Notes under the pieces: generated by a model
What the model saw: only the letters and a program-made list of their open reading frames with translations
The model's database searches: none
What the model was told of the DNA's origin: nothing
In this document: positions 1 to 10,977 of the stretch, piece by piece
Layout of the letters: every line of letters begins with the position of its first letter
Numbering within the stretch: position 1 is the stretch's first letter
Position numbers and translations under genes: made by a program
DNA from: Coxiella-like endosymbiont
GTDB lineage: Bacteria > Pseudomonadota > Gammaproteobacteria > Coxiellales > Coxiellaceae
Reading direction: 5' to 3'
Assembly (NCBI RefSeq): GCF_024730665.1
Contig: NZ_CP084737.1
Coordinates: forward strand, 517,501-581,500
DNA length: 64,000 bases

Positions 1-1842
1 CAATAATCAAGGAATAGACCTTCGACAAAATTCCCTATCCATTAGAACCTTAAAATGTTAAAAACAATTTGAGATTAGGATGTTCTTTGATTATGTTTTT
101 CTCCTTCTCATTCAGTTAAAGCTTAAATGATATAAAAATGACTAAGAAGTTGTCTGGTTTTTGAGCATATATTCATTGAAGGAGCTTTCTAGTGTCCTAA
201 TAAAAAAAATTCTGGATATATGTCATGATAATTTTGTTTTTAAATGTCGATTACCCTTTAAAGAAAGGAAAAACCGCATAAGACTTTTACAAAAAGTCTT
301 ATGCGGTTTAAAGTCACGTTACGTGATCACAGTAACCACTTTATAGATACTCGAATTCACCATTTCCAACATGGAAAGTGAAAAAATGATGTTAATATTC
401 CTCTCAAGAGAATGAAGATTAGAACATTAATTTAATCCCATGCTGATAGAGAATATCGTATTTGTAGATATACCAAGATAGTGAGTCATTTTCTCGGAGA
501 CAGTTTATGAGAAAGCAGGAATTTATTTAATTGGTCGTGACTACTAGGCTATCTATACAAATAAAATTAATATGATCATCCAAGAATAACGCATATTAGG
601 GTATAATAATAAGGACGAAGATCTGACTATTACACTGTACCATACCATGAAACTATTAGAGAGTGAATAATTAATTCCCTCGTAATGACAATTGTAATTT
701 TACTGCTAGACGCATTCTAGATTATCAAAATTAATCACGATTCAAAGAAAGAAGAAAATCAGAAAAAGCCGCCAAGAGATGCTAGTGAGAATCGAAATAC
801 GGGTTAATTTCGAACCGATTCGTATTGAATTATGCGATATTTAATTAACAGCATCATAGGAGTTCTTAAAAAAAACGATAACTCTCAGAAAACCCCTATT
901 TTATAGGAACATATTTTCTTAAAAAATAAATCCTCTATTAACAGCAAAAATAAATCGTTTTTTTCGAAGTAAAAAATAATATCTCACTAGCGACACGATA
1001 AAATCGGCTAAATTTTAAATTTACTAAAGCTTACTAGTTTAATTACACAATACATTGAATTTTAATATATTTTTTTGTAAAAATAATCCAGTTATTTAGA
1101 AATATTAAGGGAGTAAAATCTATACTCACCTCGCTCTTCATGGATCGCTATGGGAAAAAACCACCACACTGTTTTTAGAAAATTTCATTTCTTCCATGAT
1201 GCAAAGAACACTCACTATCTATAGAACTATCTATTTCTCCTTCAATGAGAAAAACAACAGTTCATTTAAGGAAAATAGAAAATGTTTGACAAATGAAAGC
1301 CTTTGAAGATATTTAATTAATTTAGCCATTCCAGTGGGTTCTATTGCAGACTTTGATAAGATTGACACTACCTTATTTATGCGATGACATTCAAAAGAAA
1401 CTAACTAATTACGAAACAGTTAGACAAATAATAGAACGCAAAAAGAAATAAAACTAACTATAAACGAAGATTTTATTACTTCAGTAGCTCATCTTGCCTT
1501 TAATATCTCTTTATTTAAAATCAGATCAAACCCACTTACTATAAAAAATCACTGATAAAAAAAGAAAAATTGTATCAGCAAAAGAATTTGTGATTTATCT
1601 CTCAAAGCAAAAACAAAAATTCAATTCATTCACACATTACTCATGAAAACAAGAGGTAGATTTGCAAGTTATTAAGATAATCATTTTAAATTAACGGACA
1701 AGAGCTTTCAAAAACGAAATCCAGTATGCTCTTTAGCCTCTTCGATTGGTTTGTCGACGTAAATACTCAAGCTTTACAACAATTCACTAAAGAGTTGCTG
1801 GTTGATATTCGTCGAAAACTCAGAAAAACCCTCCTTAAAGTA
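1..1842. other. gene-poor AT-rich region, no recognisable gene
   Basis: No open reading frame here resembles a family I know, and stop codons are dense in all frames. A perfect hairpin sits at 271-309 (listed separately). Around 1690-1840 the plus strand has a short run of protein-like sequence with no stop, which may be the last trace of a dead gene. I cannot name it. Confidence 0.6.
271..309. repeat. perfect 18-bp inverted repeat (hairpin)
   Basis: Arms at 271-288 and 292-309 are exact reverse complements around a 3-nt loop. The stem contains the core ACCGCATAAGACTTT. It lies in a desert with no adjacent gene. It could be a leftover bidirectional terminator or a small palindromic repeat. 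There is no T-tract on either side long enough to insist on termination. Confidence 0.75.
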
Positions 1843-3057
1843 TTATTCGGATGTACAATCAACTATTCTTACCTTGGCAAATCGACGTTTCCCTACCTGA
1901 TATAGATGGCTCTCTCCGGTTGAGACCATTAATTTGATATCTTCAACACGCTCACCATCGATGCATACAGCGCCTTGAGTAATCATACGGCGCGCTTCGG
2001 AAGTACTGTGCACTAAACCGACGCGTTGTAAAATATAGCCAATGGCAAGGTGTTTGTTTTCGGCCGTCAATTTAATTTCATTCAGATCTGCTGGCAATTT
2101 ACGATGTTTAAAACGATCAATAAAATGCTGATGTGCCATTTTTGCCGCCTCCCTGTTATGAAAGCGTGAAACGAGTTCCTCGCCCAATAGCACTTTTACA
2201 TCACGCGGATTTTTTCCTTCGAACACTTCTTTGCGCCATTGATTAATCTCTTGCGTTGGACGAAAACTCAACAACTCATAATAATGCCACATTAACTCAT
2301 CAGATATCGACATAACCTTTCCAAACATTTCATCTGGCGGATCCATAATGCCAATGTGATTATTGAGCGATTTTGACATTTTTTGTATGCCATCCAGTCC
2401 TACCAACAAAGGTGTTGTTAAAATACACTGCGGTCGTTGGCCGAAATGTTTTTGTAATTCGCGGCCTACTAATAAGTTAAATTTTTGGTCTGTACCACCT
2501 AATTCGACATCAGCATGCAAAGCAACGGAATCATAACCTTGCAATAAAGGATATAAAAATTCATGGATAGCAACAGGTTGTTGTGCCATATAACGTTTAT
2601 TAAAATCGTCTCGTTCTAGCATACGGGCAACCGTATAAGTACTGGCCAAACGGATAAAATCATCGACTTTTAACTCATTCATCCAAACGGAATTAAAAGT
2701 GACTCGTGTTTTTTTGGGATCCAAAATACGAAATACTTGTGTTTCGTAATTTTTAGTATTTTTCATCACGGTGTCGCGTGTTAATGGTTTGCGTGTCACA
2801 TTTTTCCAAGTGGGATCACCAATCATCGCTGTGAAATCCCCAACCAGGAAAATAATTTCATGTCCCAACATCTGAAATTTGCGTAACTTATTGAGCACCA
2901 CAGTATGCCCCAAATGGATATCTGGGCCAGTTGGATCAAATCCAAGCTTCACTCGCAATAGCTTGCCTTCATCCAATCGAGCAACCAATTCTTCTTCGAG
3001 AATAATCTCAACCGTGCCCCTTTTAATTTCTTCTAACCCTTCTTTTGGTGAAATCAT
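1843..3057 (-). CDS. tyrS: tyrosyl-tRNA synthetase
   Basis: Cytoplasmic class I aminoacyl-tRNA synthetase that charges tRNA-Tyr. The 404-residue ORF is complete. It has the class I signature HLGH at residues 48-51, preceded by GFDPTGPD, and the second signature KMSKS at 226-230. A C-terminal S4 RNA-binding domain covers roughly residues 340-400. The [12 protein letters not shown] form and the length fit the shorter bacterial TyrRS subfamily rather than the E. coli-type enzyme. The gene is divergent from the M23 peptidase gene across a gap of about 100 bp. It has no internal damage, unlike many of its neighbours, and is presumably essential. Confidence 0.96.
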   Translation of the reverse strand: MISPKEGLEEIKRGTVEIILEEELVARLDEGKLLRVKLGFDPTGPDIHLGHTVVLNKLRKFQMLGHEIIFLVGDFTAMIGDPTWKNVTRKPLTRDTVMKNTKNYETQVFRILDPKKTRVTFNSVWMNELKVDDFIRLASTYTVARMLERDDFNKRYMAQQPVAIHEFLYPLLQGYDSVALHADVELGGTDQKFNLLVGRELQKHFGQRPQCILTTPLLVGLDGIQKMSKSLNNHIGIMDPPDEMFGKVMSISDELMWHYYELLSFRPTQEINQWRKEVFEGKNPRDVKVLLGEELVSRFHNREAAKMAHQHFIDRFKHRKLPADLNEIKLTAENKHLAIGYILQRVGLVHSTSEARRMITQGAVCIDGERVEDIKLMVSTGESHLYQVGKRRFAKVRIVDCTSE

Positions 3058-3096
3058 TTAAGCCTCATCATGATTATTCCACAACGTTAACATACG

Positions 3097-3105
3097 TGGT
3101 ATAAT
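3097..3105 (+). promoter_or_regulatory. extended -10 promoter for the M23 peptidase gene
   Basis: TGG followed by a perfect TATAAT at 3100-3105 forms an extended -10 element. A -35 is weak at best (TTCCAC at 3077-3082, spacer 17). Transcription would begin near 3112, which rules out the TTG at 3112 as a well-placed start and favours the ATG at 3154. Confidence 0.6.
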
Positions 3106-3153
3106 TCGGGATTGGAACTATCGATAATTAGTGGGGAATCCGAAGGAATCCGA

Positions 3154-4302
3154 ATGCAGGGCTGTAAGTCAATGATTTCAATCATTATCGCTATCTCCGT
3201 GGTCCTTGCTATGTTAACTGGGTTGCTCTATGCATATGCACCACACAATAATAAAGCCATTACACTCAATCTTCCAAAGACCGCTCAGTCCCTAGGGAAA
3301 ATAGACACTCACTTGTTAAAATGCAAGAAAATAATTGTTCAAAGAGGAGACTCTTTAGCTGCAATCTTTATCCGATTAAAGATATACCAAAAGCAATGCA
3401 AATTACTAGCTACTTTACATCCCCATCAAATACTTTATTCCCAGATCAAATTACCTTATCAATTAATGACTCTTAAATATCCTTTGTTAACCGACAAAAC
3501 ATTAATGATCCTTCGCGAAGAGAATCATTTTATAAAAAAGATTCCTCGTAATCCCATCTTAACAACTCTTGTTTATAAAACCTGCACGATATATCACTTC
3601 CTTAGCCGAGACTCTAAAAAAGCAGAACTTACTGCACGTATGCTATATAAACTACAAACCATTTTTATAAGAAAGGTCAATTTTTCTCGTGATCTTCATC
3701 AGGGTGACCGTTTTAATTTTCTTTATCAAAAAGAATACATTGATGGAAAAAAATATTACGACGGAGCTATTATTGCTGCTGAATTCATTCATCAAGGAAA
3801 AGTCGACCAAGTTGTCCGCTACACTTATCCTATTCAACATACCGCGTATTATACCCCTGATGGTCGAGGTATTGAAGCCCGTTTTTTACATACCCCACTT
3901 CACTATAAACGCATTAGTAGTCACTTTAGTTATCACCGTTTTGATCCTGTCTTACATCGAATTCGCCCCCATTTGGGTATCGATTTTGCAGCAAACATCG
4001 AAACGCCTATTCAATCTATCGGCGAAGGGAACGTAGTTTTTATTGGCAAAGATGGAGGATATGGAAAAACAATTAAAATCGCATATGGCCGTCATTATGT
4101 AGCTCTTTATGGACACATGTCGCGATTTGAAAAAATCAAATTACATGAATGGGTCCGTAAAGGCCAAATCATTGGCTATGTCGGCAAATCAGGCTGGGCA
4201 ACAGGGCCTCATCTTCATTTCGGTTTCTATGTAGATGGCAAGCCTCGTGATTGGCTAGCAATGAAACCACCAATAGATCAATCTATTCCCCCGCAGTTAT
4301 GA
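3154..4302 (+). CDS. M23 family murein endopeptidase (MepM/OapA-like)
   Basis: Predicted cell-envelope zinc endopeptidase that cuts peptidoglycan cross-links. An N-terminal hydrophobic segment (signal anchor, about residues 5-28) is followed by a LysM/OapA-like region with QRGDSLAAIF. The C-terminal LytM domain carries the zinc ligands HLGIDFAA and HLHF and the conserved YGHMS. The start is set at the ATG at 3154 because AAGGAA lies 6 nt upstream and an extended -10 ends at 3105. The upstream in-frame TTG at 3112 would sit on the transcription start. The product is 382 residues. Next downstream is the ruin of anmK, so the tyrS/M23/anmK order familiar from gammaproteobacteria is kept but only partly alive. 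Confidence 0.9.
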   Translation: MQGCKSMISIIIAISVVLAMLTGLLYAYAPHNNKAITLNLPKTAQSLGKIDTHLLKCKKIIVQRGDSLAAIFIRLKIYQKQCKLLATLHPHQILYSQIKLPYQLMTLKYPLLTDKTLMILREENHFIKKIPRNPILTTLVYKTCTIYHFLSRDSKKAELTARMLYKLQTIFIRKVNFSRDLHQGDRFNFLYQKEYIDGKKYYDGAIIAAEFIHQGKVDQVVRYTYPIQHTAYYTPDGRGIEARFLHTPLHYKRISSHFSYHRFDPVLHRIRPHLGIDFAANIETPIQSIGEGNVVFIGKDGGYGKTIKIAYGRHYVALYGHMSRFEKIKLHEWVRKGQIIGYVGKSGWATGPHLHFGFYVDGKPRDWLAMKPPIDQSIPPQL

Positions 4303-4539
4303 AAAATCTTTTCTTGTAACAGCGAAACAATTATTAGCAGAATTGCATTTACATCAAGATACTCAATTAGCAGCGAATAACAGAAATCCATAGGGTTAAG
4401 TATGCCTTAGTGACTTTTGTTCCTACTTCTTCGAAGTCTATATCTATTTTAATTAAAAGAAAATTTACTAATGTTAATTGCTTCTTGTTAAGGATGTAAC
4501 ATTTTTTAGTGAAACTGATAACGCTATCAGTCACTTACT

Positions 4540-5010
4540 CACTGTTGCCGAAAAACTTTATCAATTTGCGCCATATTGGGGCATCTGGCAGTATCCATTT
4601 AATTTGAAAATTAGTGATCTCAATATTATTACCGCAATAACTAGTATTACGACGATTGCGGATTTTCGCCGTGCGACATGACACTGAGAGGCCAAGTAGC
4701 ATCATTTTGCCCCAATTTTCAATTTTCTTCTTTCAAACAAAACAGAGATCATTTTTTTGAATATTAATAGGTGTTGCTGATATCTGATATAACTTTTCTT
4801 TCCAGCAATTTTAAAAACTGATTATCGGCTTTTAATACAAGACGCTAAAATACCTTAACAGATAAGCTGTTGTATGAAACATTTAAAAAAATTTTATGAC
4901 CACAATGATGGCGCCAATCAGCAGCTAGCGGAAAAGTACAGATTCAAATAAATTCATTGGCATTATGAGGCCCCGACAATACTTCGACAGATACTTAAGA
5001 TCATAAACTA
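4540..5010 (+). pseudogene. anmK: anhydro-N-acetylmuramic acid kinase remnant
   Basis: AnmK phosphorylates anhydroMurNAc in peptidoglycan recycling. Only traces remain, spread over different frames. One frame reads ISDLNIITA and then TTIADFRR, matching the family's QIGDPNLIAA and TTVADFRRRD. After a frameshift near 4677 another frame continues DMTLRGQVASFCP and KQNRDHFFEY, like DIALGGQGAPLVP and the family's QENRVILNI. A third frame near 4918-4960 gives SAASGKV, like WAASGKV. Several stops and shifts separate these pieces, so the gene is beyond simple repair. The position directly after the M23 gene supports the identification. The boundaries are approximate. Confidence 0.78.
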
Positions 5011-7782
5011 TGATAGTTTTTCTAAAATAAAGCACATTAATTTAAATACGGTACGAATATTTTCACTAAAACAGAGGTTACTAAATAGATATTTTAGTCA
5101 TCTAAATTTGAGTCGTAAAGTATATACGTCTGATCAGCAACATATAAACACTCTCACCGGCAGATGATTTACCTTTTAATTTCTTCTTAGTCAATCTTTT
5201 AATTATAAATAATTAAGGCCTCTTTTACGTCAATTGTCGAAGGAAAAAGGAAAATGACGACGGCAGTATTGTATATTTGATCAAGTTGAATTTGCTAAAT
5301 TAACATTAATATCCATTCCTGAATATATGAAAATATTCTCCATTATTTCTATAAAGATCTACCTTTAAAAAGATGGCAATCCTTAAATACGATCGAAGTC
5401 AACCCCATTTTTATCAGTAGTATCAATAAATTACTTGTTTCTGATTTTATCTGCTTCATTACTTGAATAATCCATTTTATCAGAATAGCAAACCCAAAAT
5501 TTCCACCTATTTTAGTAGCATCCAAATTAAGTGCCCCTTATCATCGAAGAAAACTCATCTGCTCGAATAAAATAAATAGCTGTATCATTTATAATTAATC
5601 GCTTTTCACGAGGGTGTTTATTTAAAATAATTCGTTATAAGAATAATGCATTCTAACTACCATAAATAGTTCTTGGCATTTCCAGTAAACAAAGATCTTA
5701 TTTTTCTTTTTATAAAAGAAAAATAGCGCGTTGAGGTTATGTCAGATTAGACAATCACTATTAAACTTCCCATCAAATGGTTTCTAAAAATAGTTTTCTG
5801 AGGTAACTATTGCTTCGTGCTTCAACTAGTTGAGTTTCAAGATCGATGATATGTTAGTGTATTAATGTGTAAACAGAGTTTTAATTTTTGACAGATTTCT
5901 CATGCTATTAAATCAACTTCAACCATAGCCCATAACAGAAAGAGCAAGCAAGCGAAGAAAAACTAACTGCACCTCCCCTTATATAATTCCTATCTCATGA
6001 TCGGTAGTTTTATACTAATAATTTAAATGAAAATATATAATTATAACATCAGGTAGAAGTTTAACTCCTTCTTTTTTAAGTACAATTGCATGATGATTAT
6101 TTATATTAAAACGTCGCATATGAGATTATATATTTGACTTAAAAAATGTTGAGATAATTTATGCTTTAAAATTATTAAAAGTCTTATAATAATTGCTCTC
6201 TTTTTTAAAATAATTAGCTAGTTTCTTCTATCTGTATGTTTTCTAAGACCAAAAACTTAAATAACAATCAATGCTCATAAATTAAATACCCTCATTCAAC
6301 GTTATGATCATGAATATATTGAGAAGCATCACTTATTACGAAAATCGCTTTTATTAATTTATAAATAAGGGCATTTTTTCCTTATATTATCCTAAGCATA
6401 AAATAATAACGTTTATGATATAATGATTCTAATACCATAAAAATTAATTCTGGTTCCTCATTTTGTTATTATAATCTGTTTTTTAAGATTTTTTTGTCTA
6501 TTCGTAATAGAATTTTATTAAATTTGATGAATTCTCTACTTTCCAATTTTTCTTTTAATTTTTCTTGAAATTTCAGTTCCGGATAATGCCTTCTTGAGTA
6601 TTGCAAGACGAGAAAGGAATAAAACTAGTAAGCTACAAGATAATTTTTTAACTTTCTATGAGCGTAAGAATTAAAAGCACAGATTAATCTCTCTCTTAAT
6701 ATTTTTAAGTATAGGAAATTATTTGTGATTGTCATCTTTATTTCCTACGGCATCTTAATATTCCCGATAAAAGACGCAGTAATTTCGTCAAAAGTATTTG
6801 TCAAAAGATATAATCATCTTCTCATGCTATAAAGCAGATTCTATATAAGAGAAAATCTAGTAATTTCCTTACTTTTCTAATTAAATTGACGCAATAAAAT
6901 AGTTACATTAACTTTCTAACTTTCTGTTATTAGATCCGTAGCGAATAAGATAACCCTAAAGTTAACGTTAAACTTTAAAGAAAGAGAATTGACAAAAGAA
7001 CTATTGGTCGATTACCCAACTTATTGGCATGAATACTTTCATAATCCGTCTGCGGATGCAACCACGAACAGATTATTATATAGCTTATGGTAACACACAA
7101 TAAAACTAGAATTAGAAGGTGTGGTCTACGCATAAAAATCAAAAAAGAGCATAGCGATAAGAAAAATAGAAATAATTACAACACAACAATTAGAAAAACA
7201 AATTAATATTCATTCCTTAATGAGGAATGCTAATGACTGCGATAAAATCTGCTTATACCTGCGCAACTTCTAAGTTTATTAGAATCCCGTTATTCAAGGA
7301 CAGTATAAAGCATTAAAAGTAGTTAAAATATAATCTCAAGTGAGATATTTTGACTTTTTAGAATTATCTTTAAAAGTTCATATCGATTGAAAAATAAAGG
7401 ACGTAAATTTTTTTTCTATTAATATTTTAATTTTTCATCAGAAACTGTAGAATGCTTGACAAGTAGGTTAAATTAAAAGATTAAAATTTTTTTAATATAA
7501 ATTATTTTCTGCGAAAACAAAAATAAAAAGATTATTGAATATACGCTACATGACACTACTAAATCTATCGATGTTACTGAATATAAACTTCTGCCAAAAA
7601 ACACAGAAATATCTACTGACACCAGAACTGATTACTACTTTGCTTGATAAGATTTTATTCCATGCGACAATTAATAAAAAGATAAGGCTAATAAAGCGAC
7701 ACTATCTCTTATCTGGTCCTGCACGACTGCTCTCATTATAGCTTCCAAAACTTTTACAATCGATAAAGATCCTGTTAATTAA
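5011..7782. other. long gene desert
   Basis: About 2.8 kb of very AT-rich sequence with stops in every frame. The only coding-like stretch I noticed is on the plus strand around 6975-7090, where a run reads KELLVDYPTYWHEYFHNP. It resembles the tail of an enzyme, but I cannot assign it safely. No RNA gene, insertion sequence or phage piece is visible. Confidence 0.6.
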
Positions 7783-7855
<73 letters not shown>

Positions 7856-7904
7856 AAAATTTTCTACCTTCCTGTGTACTTTTCTGTACTCGCTTGATTA
7901 TCTT

Positions 7905-8075
7905 CTATATACCCCACTGCGATTGTCGTCGTGTGGACGTTGGTGCAACAAGCATACTATTAATCACATAAGCAGGCGTTGAGGCGAGGTTCAGTTTACT
8001 GACATAAAGACTTTCTTCTACAGGCGGACTTGAATAGACCACCCCTCTTGGAATAGACGGGCAAGTATAGCTCAT
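7905..8075 (-). CDS. possible 56-residue protein of unknown function
   Basis: A short ORF starting at the ATG at 8075 and preceded by GAGGA about 9 nt upstream. The composition is balanced (many Ser, Pro, Val, Thr, few Lys and Asn), unlike random translations of the AT-rich DNA around it. It begins MSYTCPSIPRG and ends RRQSQWGI. There is no signal peptide or membrane segment. It lies 49 bp upstream of, and on the same strand as, tRNA-Thr. I do not recognise the family. It could be a small gene or the tail of a decayed one. Confidence 0.3.
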   Translation of the reverse strand: MSYTCPSIPRGVVYSSPPVEESLYVSKLNLASTPAYVINSMLVAPTSTRRQSQWGI

Positions 8076-8702
8076 TATCACAAATCCTCATTGCTCTTTA
8101 TGTCGCAAAGAAGCTACCAATTTATGATCGACTAGAAAAAATCGGCCTATGGCTTTGAGACGCGAGCATATACAAACTGTCTTTTATAACTATGTTACAC
8201 TTTGAGCCTATTTATTATAGGAGAAAAAGTCTAGTTACCACAACTTTAATCTTTAAACAAAGAAAAATAGCTTTACTATCACTTAAAATGGGTGTTGATT
8301 CTAAACTAACCATAAATTTAAATCAGCTACCAGAAATAAACTTTTATCAATGTATCCATTTATATTGCACCGGGAAAGAAAGACAAAATGACAAAATATA
8401 CGCAACAAATACTAAGCAAATGATTCTTAACCAGAAACAAAGGAGTGACGTCACAAAATCGTCCATTATAGCAGGCCCCTTGCTATAATGGACGATTTTG
8501 TGACATTACACACCATCCCTATCTTACCTACCTACCTTGCGGCCCAAACGAATCAGAATTAGTCACCTGTTAATCCTTTAATTGGACTCTTTTTTAAGTT
8601 TTTTATATTTTTACTACATTTTTAAACTGTTTCTGGCATGATAAAGTAAGTTATAGTTTTTTGGCACTCATAACGAACATTGTTTATTATTAAAGAAAAC
8701 AT
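8076..8702. other. intergenic region before coaE
   Basis: It holds a 98-codon ORF (8192-8488) with no family resemblance, which ends inside the large inverted repeat at 8450-8504. I do not regard it as a supported gene. In related bacteria type IV pilus genes often precede coaE, but I could not see a pil remnant here. Confidence 0.5.
8450..8504. repeat. perfect 24-bp inverted repeat, 7-nt loop
   Basis: Arms at 8450-8473 and 8481-8504 are exact reverse complements; the loop is GGCCCCT. The arm contains AAAATCGTCCATTATAGC. The stem is long and G+C-containing compared with its surroundings, and lies about 200 bp upstream of coaE. There is no clear T-tract, so a terminator is possible but not proven. 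It could also be a small mobile palindromic unit. Confidence 0.85.
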
Positions 8703-9365
8703 ATGCTACGAATCGGCTTAACAGGTGGCCTTGGTAGTGGTAAAAGCACAGTAGCCGATTATTTTGCAGAATTAAAAGTGCCTGTTATCGATGCTGATAA
8801 GATCGCGCATGAACTCACTCAACCCGATCAAGAAGCTTTTAAAAAAATCGTTGAGCACTTTGGGAAAGAAATCTTAATAGACCAAGTGCTATTAAACCGT
8901 TCAAAGTTACGATCTTTAGTTTTTCAAAGCTCAAAAGAACGTCTATGGCTTGAAAACTTATTGCATCCTCCTATTATTGCAAAAATGCAAGAATCACTAA
9001 ACTATTTAAAGATTCCATACTGCATTTTGGTGGTTCCCTTGTTGACAGAGTCTTTGCAATCAATAAATTTTCTTGATCGTATTTTAGTAATTGATGCTCC
9101 TGTATCAATCCAAATCAAACGAGTAAGAATTCGGGATAAGCTCTCTCAGAAACAAATTGAATTAATCATGCACTCACAAAGCAGACGTGAAGAACGGCTG
9201 GCGATGGCTGATGATATACTTGTTAATAATCAGGATATTATAGTATTACGCGAGGCAGTTTTTAAGCTAAATTATAAGTATTCAAAATTAGCTGAAGAAC
9301 AACATACTCAAAAGAGACCAATAAAAAAATCTTTCACCAATTCCATGTATGCTTTGGATGTTTAA
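8703..9365 (+). CDS. coaE: dephospho-CoA kinase
   Basis: Last step of coenzyme A synthesis: phosphorylates the ribose 3'-OH of dephospho-CoA. Walker A is GGLGSGKS at residues 8-15. DADKIAHELT follows at about 30-39, then the lid region and the RIRDKLSQKQ/RREERLAMADDIL segment at about 140-175, which matches the family motif ending in DDI(I/V)xN. The 220 residues are slightly more than the usual ~200; the Lys-rich tail after residue 195 is not conserved in the family. The ORF is intact and is followed by a desert where related genomes carry zapD/mutT-type genes. Confidence 0.94.
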   Translation: MLRIGLTGGLGSGKSTVADYFAELKVPVIDADKIAHELTQPDQEAFKKIVEHFGKEILIDQVLLNRSKLRSLVFQSSKERLWLENLLHPPIIAKMQESLNYLKIPYCILVVPLLTESLQSINFLDRILVIDAPVSIQIKRVRIRDKLSQKQIELIMHSQSRREERLAMADDILVNNQDIIVLREAVFKLNYKYSKLAEEQHTQKRPIKKSFTNSMYALDV

Positions 9366-10977
9366 CGGGCTTCTTTTTTGTAATCACATTATGTAACAAT
9401 GCAAATATTAATTTTGGAAATTTGACTTCCTAATTTACAGGTTACGTTGTAATCAAAAAAATGATAATCAACAAATTCGGGGCAGTCTTGGCTTGTGAGC
9501 CTTGGTTTCTGTACTTTGTATAATGATACAGTATCTCATTTTAAAAAAGTTCTTGCATCAAAATCCGATCTTTGAAAACCACTATTTAAAGTTAAAGTTA
9601 TTATTTACTCTGACAAACATTCTCGGGGGCTTGCTTTGTTCACTATTCTCCTGACATTAGATCGTAGGAAAATCAGCATTAGTACCTATTGCTTTTTCAA
9701 CGGTCATGATCTTTTAAACACTTATAAACTCTCCTAGTTAAATAAAATGGAAAACCCCTCGTTTTACCGTGTCGGAATTTATTGTTCCCAATACTTCTTC
9801 ACATCTAATTGAATCAAAATCGCTCAAACTGTATTTGAATTCATTTGGCAATGAGCGCGTTTAAGATACATAGCTATCCCATCTAATTAAAATTATGAAA
9901 TGGAATATTAGTAAAGTTAACATGCTGATTATTATCAGCCTTACTTCAAACAAAGGTAAGACACTTCTATTACGTAAAATTCCACAAGGAAAATATTCAA
10001 CATTAGAGACAACCATCAACACACATAATCTCCGTCTTAATCTGGTACGCACAGAAGAATAGACATTATCATGAAAACGGTTATACGCATCTTCTAAATT
10101 AAATTGCCTGGTGAAACAAAGGAGTGTCCAGGAAGAAGTGGAGAACCAACAGCCACTCACTCGCTTTTATCACCTTGCTTTAACCAAACGCGATGGGAAG
10201 GGGAGATCTTTTCCCTGCGTAACGCCAAAATACCTTGCTACCAATCGTATGAACTCTCGAATCGACTGGAGTAATAGCATATGAACCAAATTCATTAAAT
10301 TCGTTATATTTCTGGAAAAAATCGAAAGTTTTCTTTAAAAAACATTTTTTCCAATTAAATTCATAAATACCTTTACAATCTTCTAGATCCTTTATAACTT
10401 CACTAAACCCGATTACACACTTGTTGCACACAGTCTGACTGCGATAATACAACGAAACTCAAACCGGACACCGGTTTTTACAGAAGTATTTTGATAAATT
10501 TAATGGTTGAATCACATTGTTAAAACAATTTTACAAATCATATGAACAAGCACCTGTATGCACAAAATGCTTGCTCAACAAGATTGTATCAAAACGTTCC
10601 AGTTTATTCTGTTAACTCATCAGATTAATTTTACCCGCTAAAAACCACCCAACATCTATCCGTAGGTTTGCGCAAAACACCATATCGTCATCTATTTCTT
10701 TCTATTTAGATGTTAATGAAAGTGGTATAGTTAAGAAATTTTCCGACAACATTTCCTTTCCGTTAGAAACATTTAGTTTTAGGAAAATTCGACTTAATGA
10801 TCTCTTGAACAGAAATTTAACGAAGTCACTCCCTTCCTATGCCCCATAGATTCTTTCTCAAATCTTTACTGGGCAATTCCCATAAACTATCTTGTGGTAT
10901 ATAATTCAGACATAAGGAAACTAAAATTTCATTTTGAGAATCCTCGTTTCTTTTTATTCAAAGGAAAGAATATAGAT
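9366..10977. other. degraded region between coaE and secA
   Basis: About 1.6 kb. Two minus-strand ORFs of 99 and 90 codons (9861-10160 and 10180-10452) and some plus-strand runs near 10100-10250 are less AT-rich than the typical deserts, so dead genes are likely. I searched by eye for zapD, yacG and mutT motifs, which are often found here, and did not find them. Confidence 0.5.

Noticed and set aside
8192-8488. 98-codon ORF upstream of coaE as a gene or pil remnant
   Set aside because: No family motif, no good ribosome site, and it ends inside a palindrome.
9861-10452. zapD or mutT remnant between coaE and secA
   Set aside because: Expected from gene order in relatives, but no Nudix box or ZapD motif could be read in any frame.
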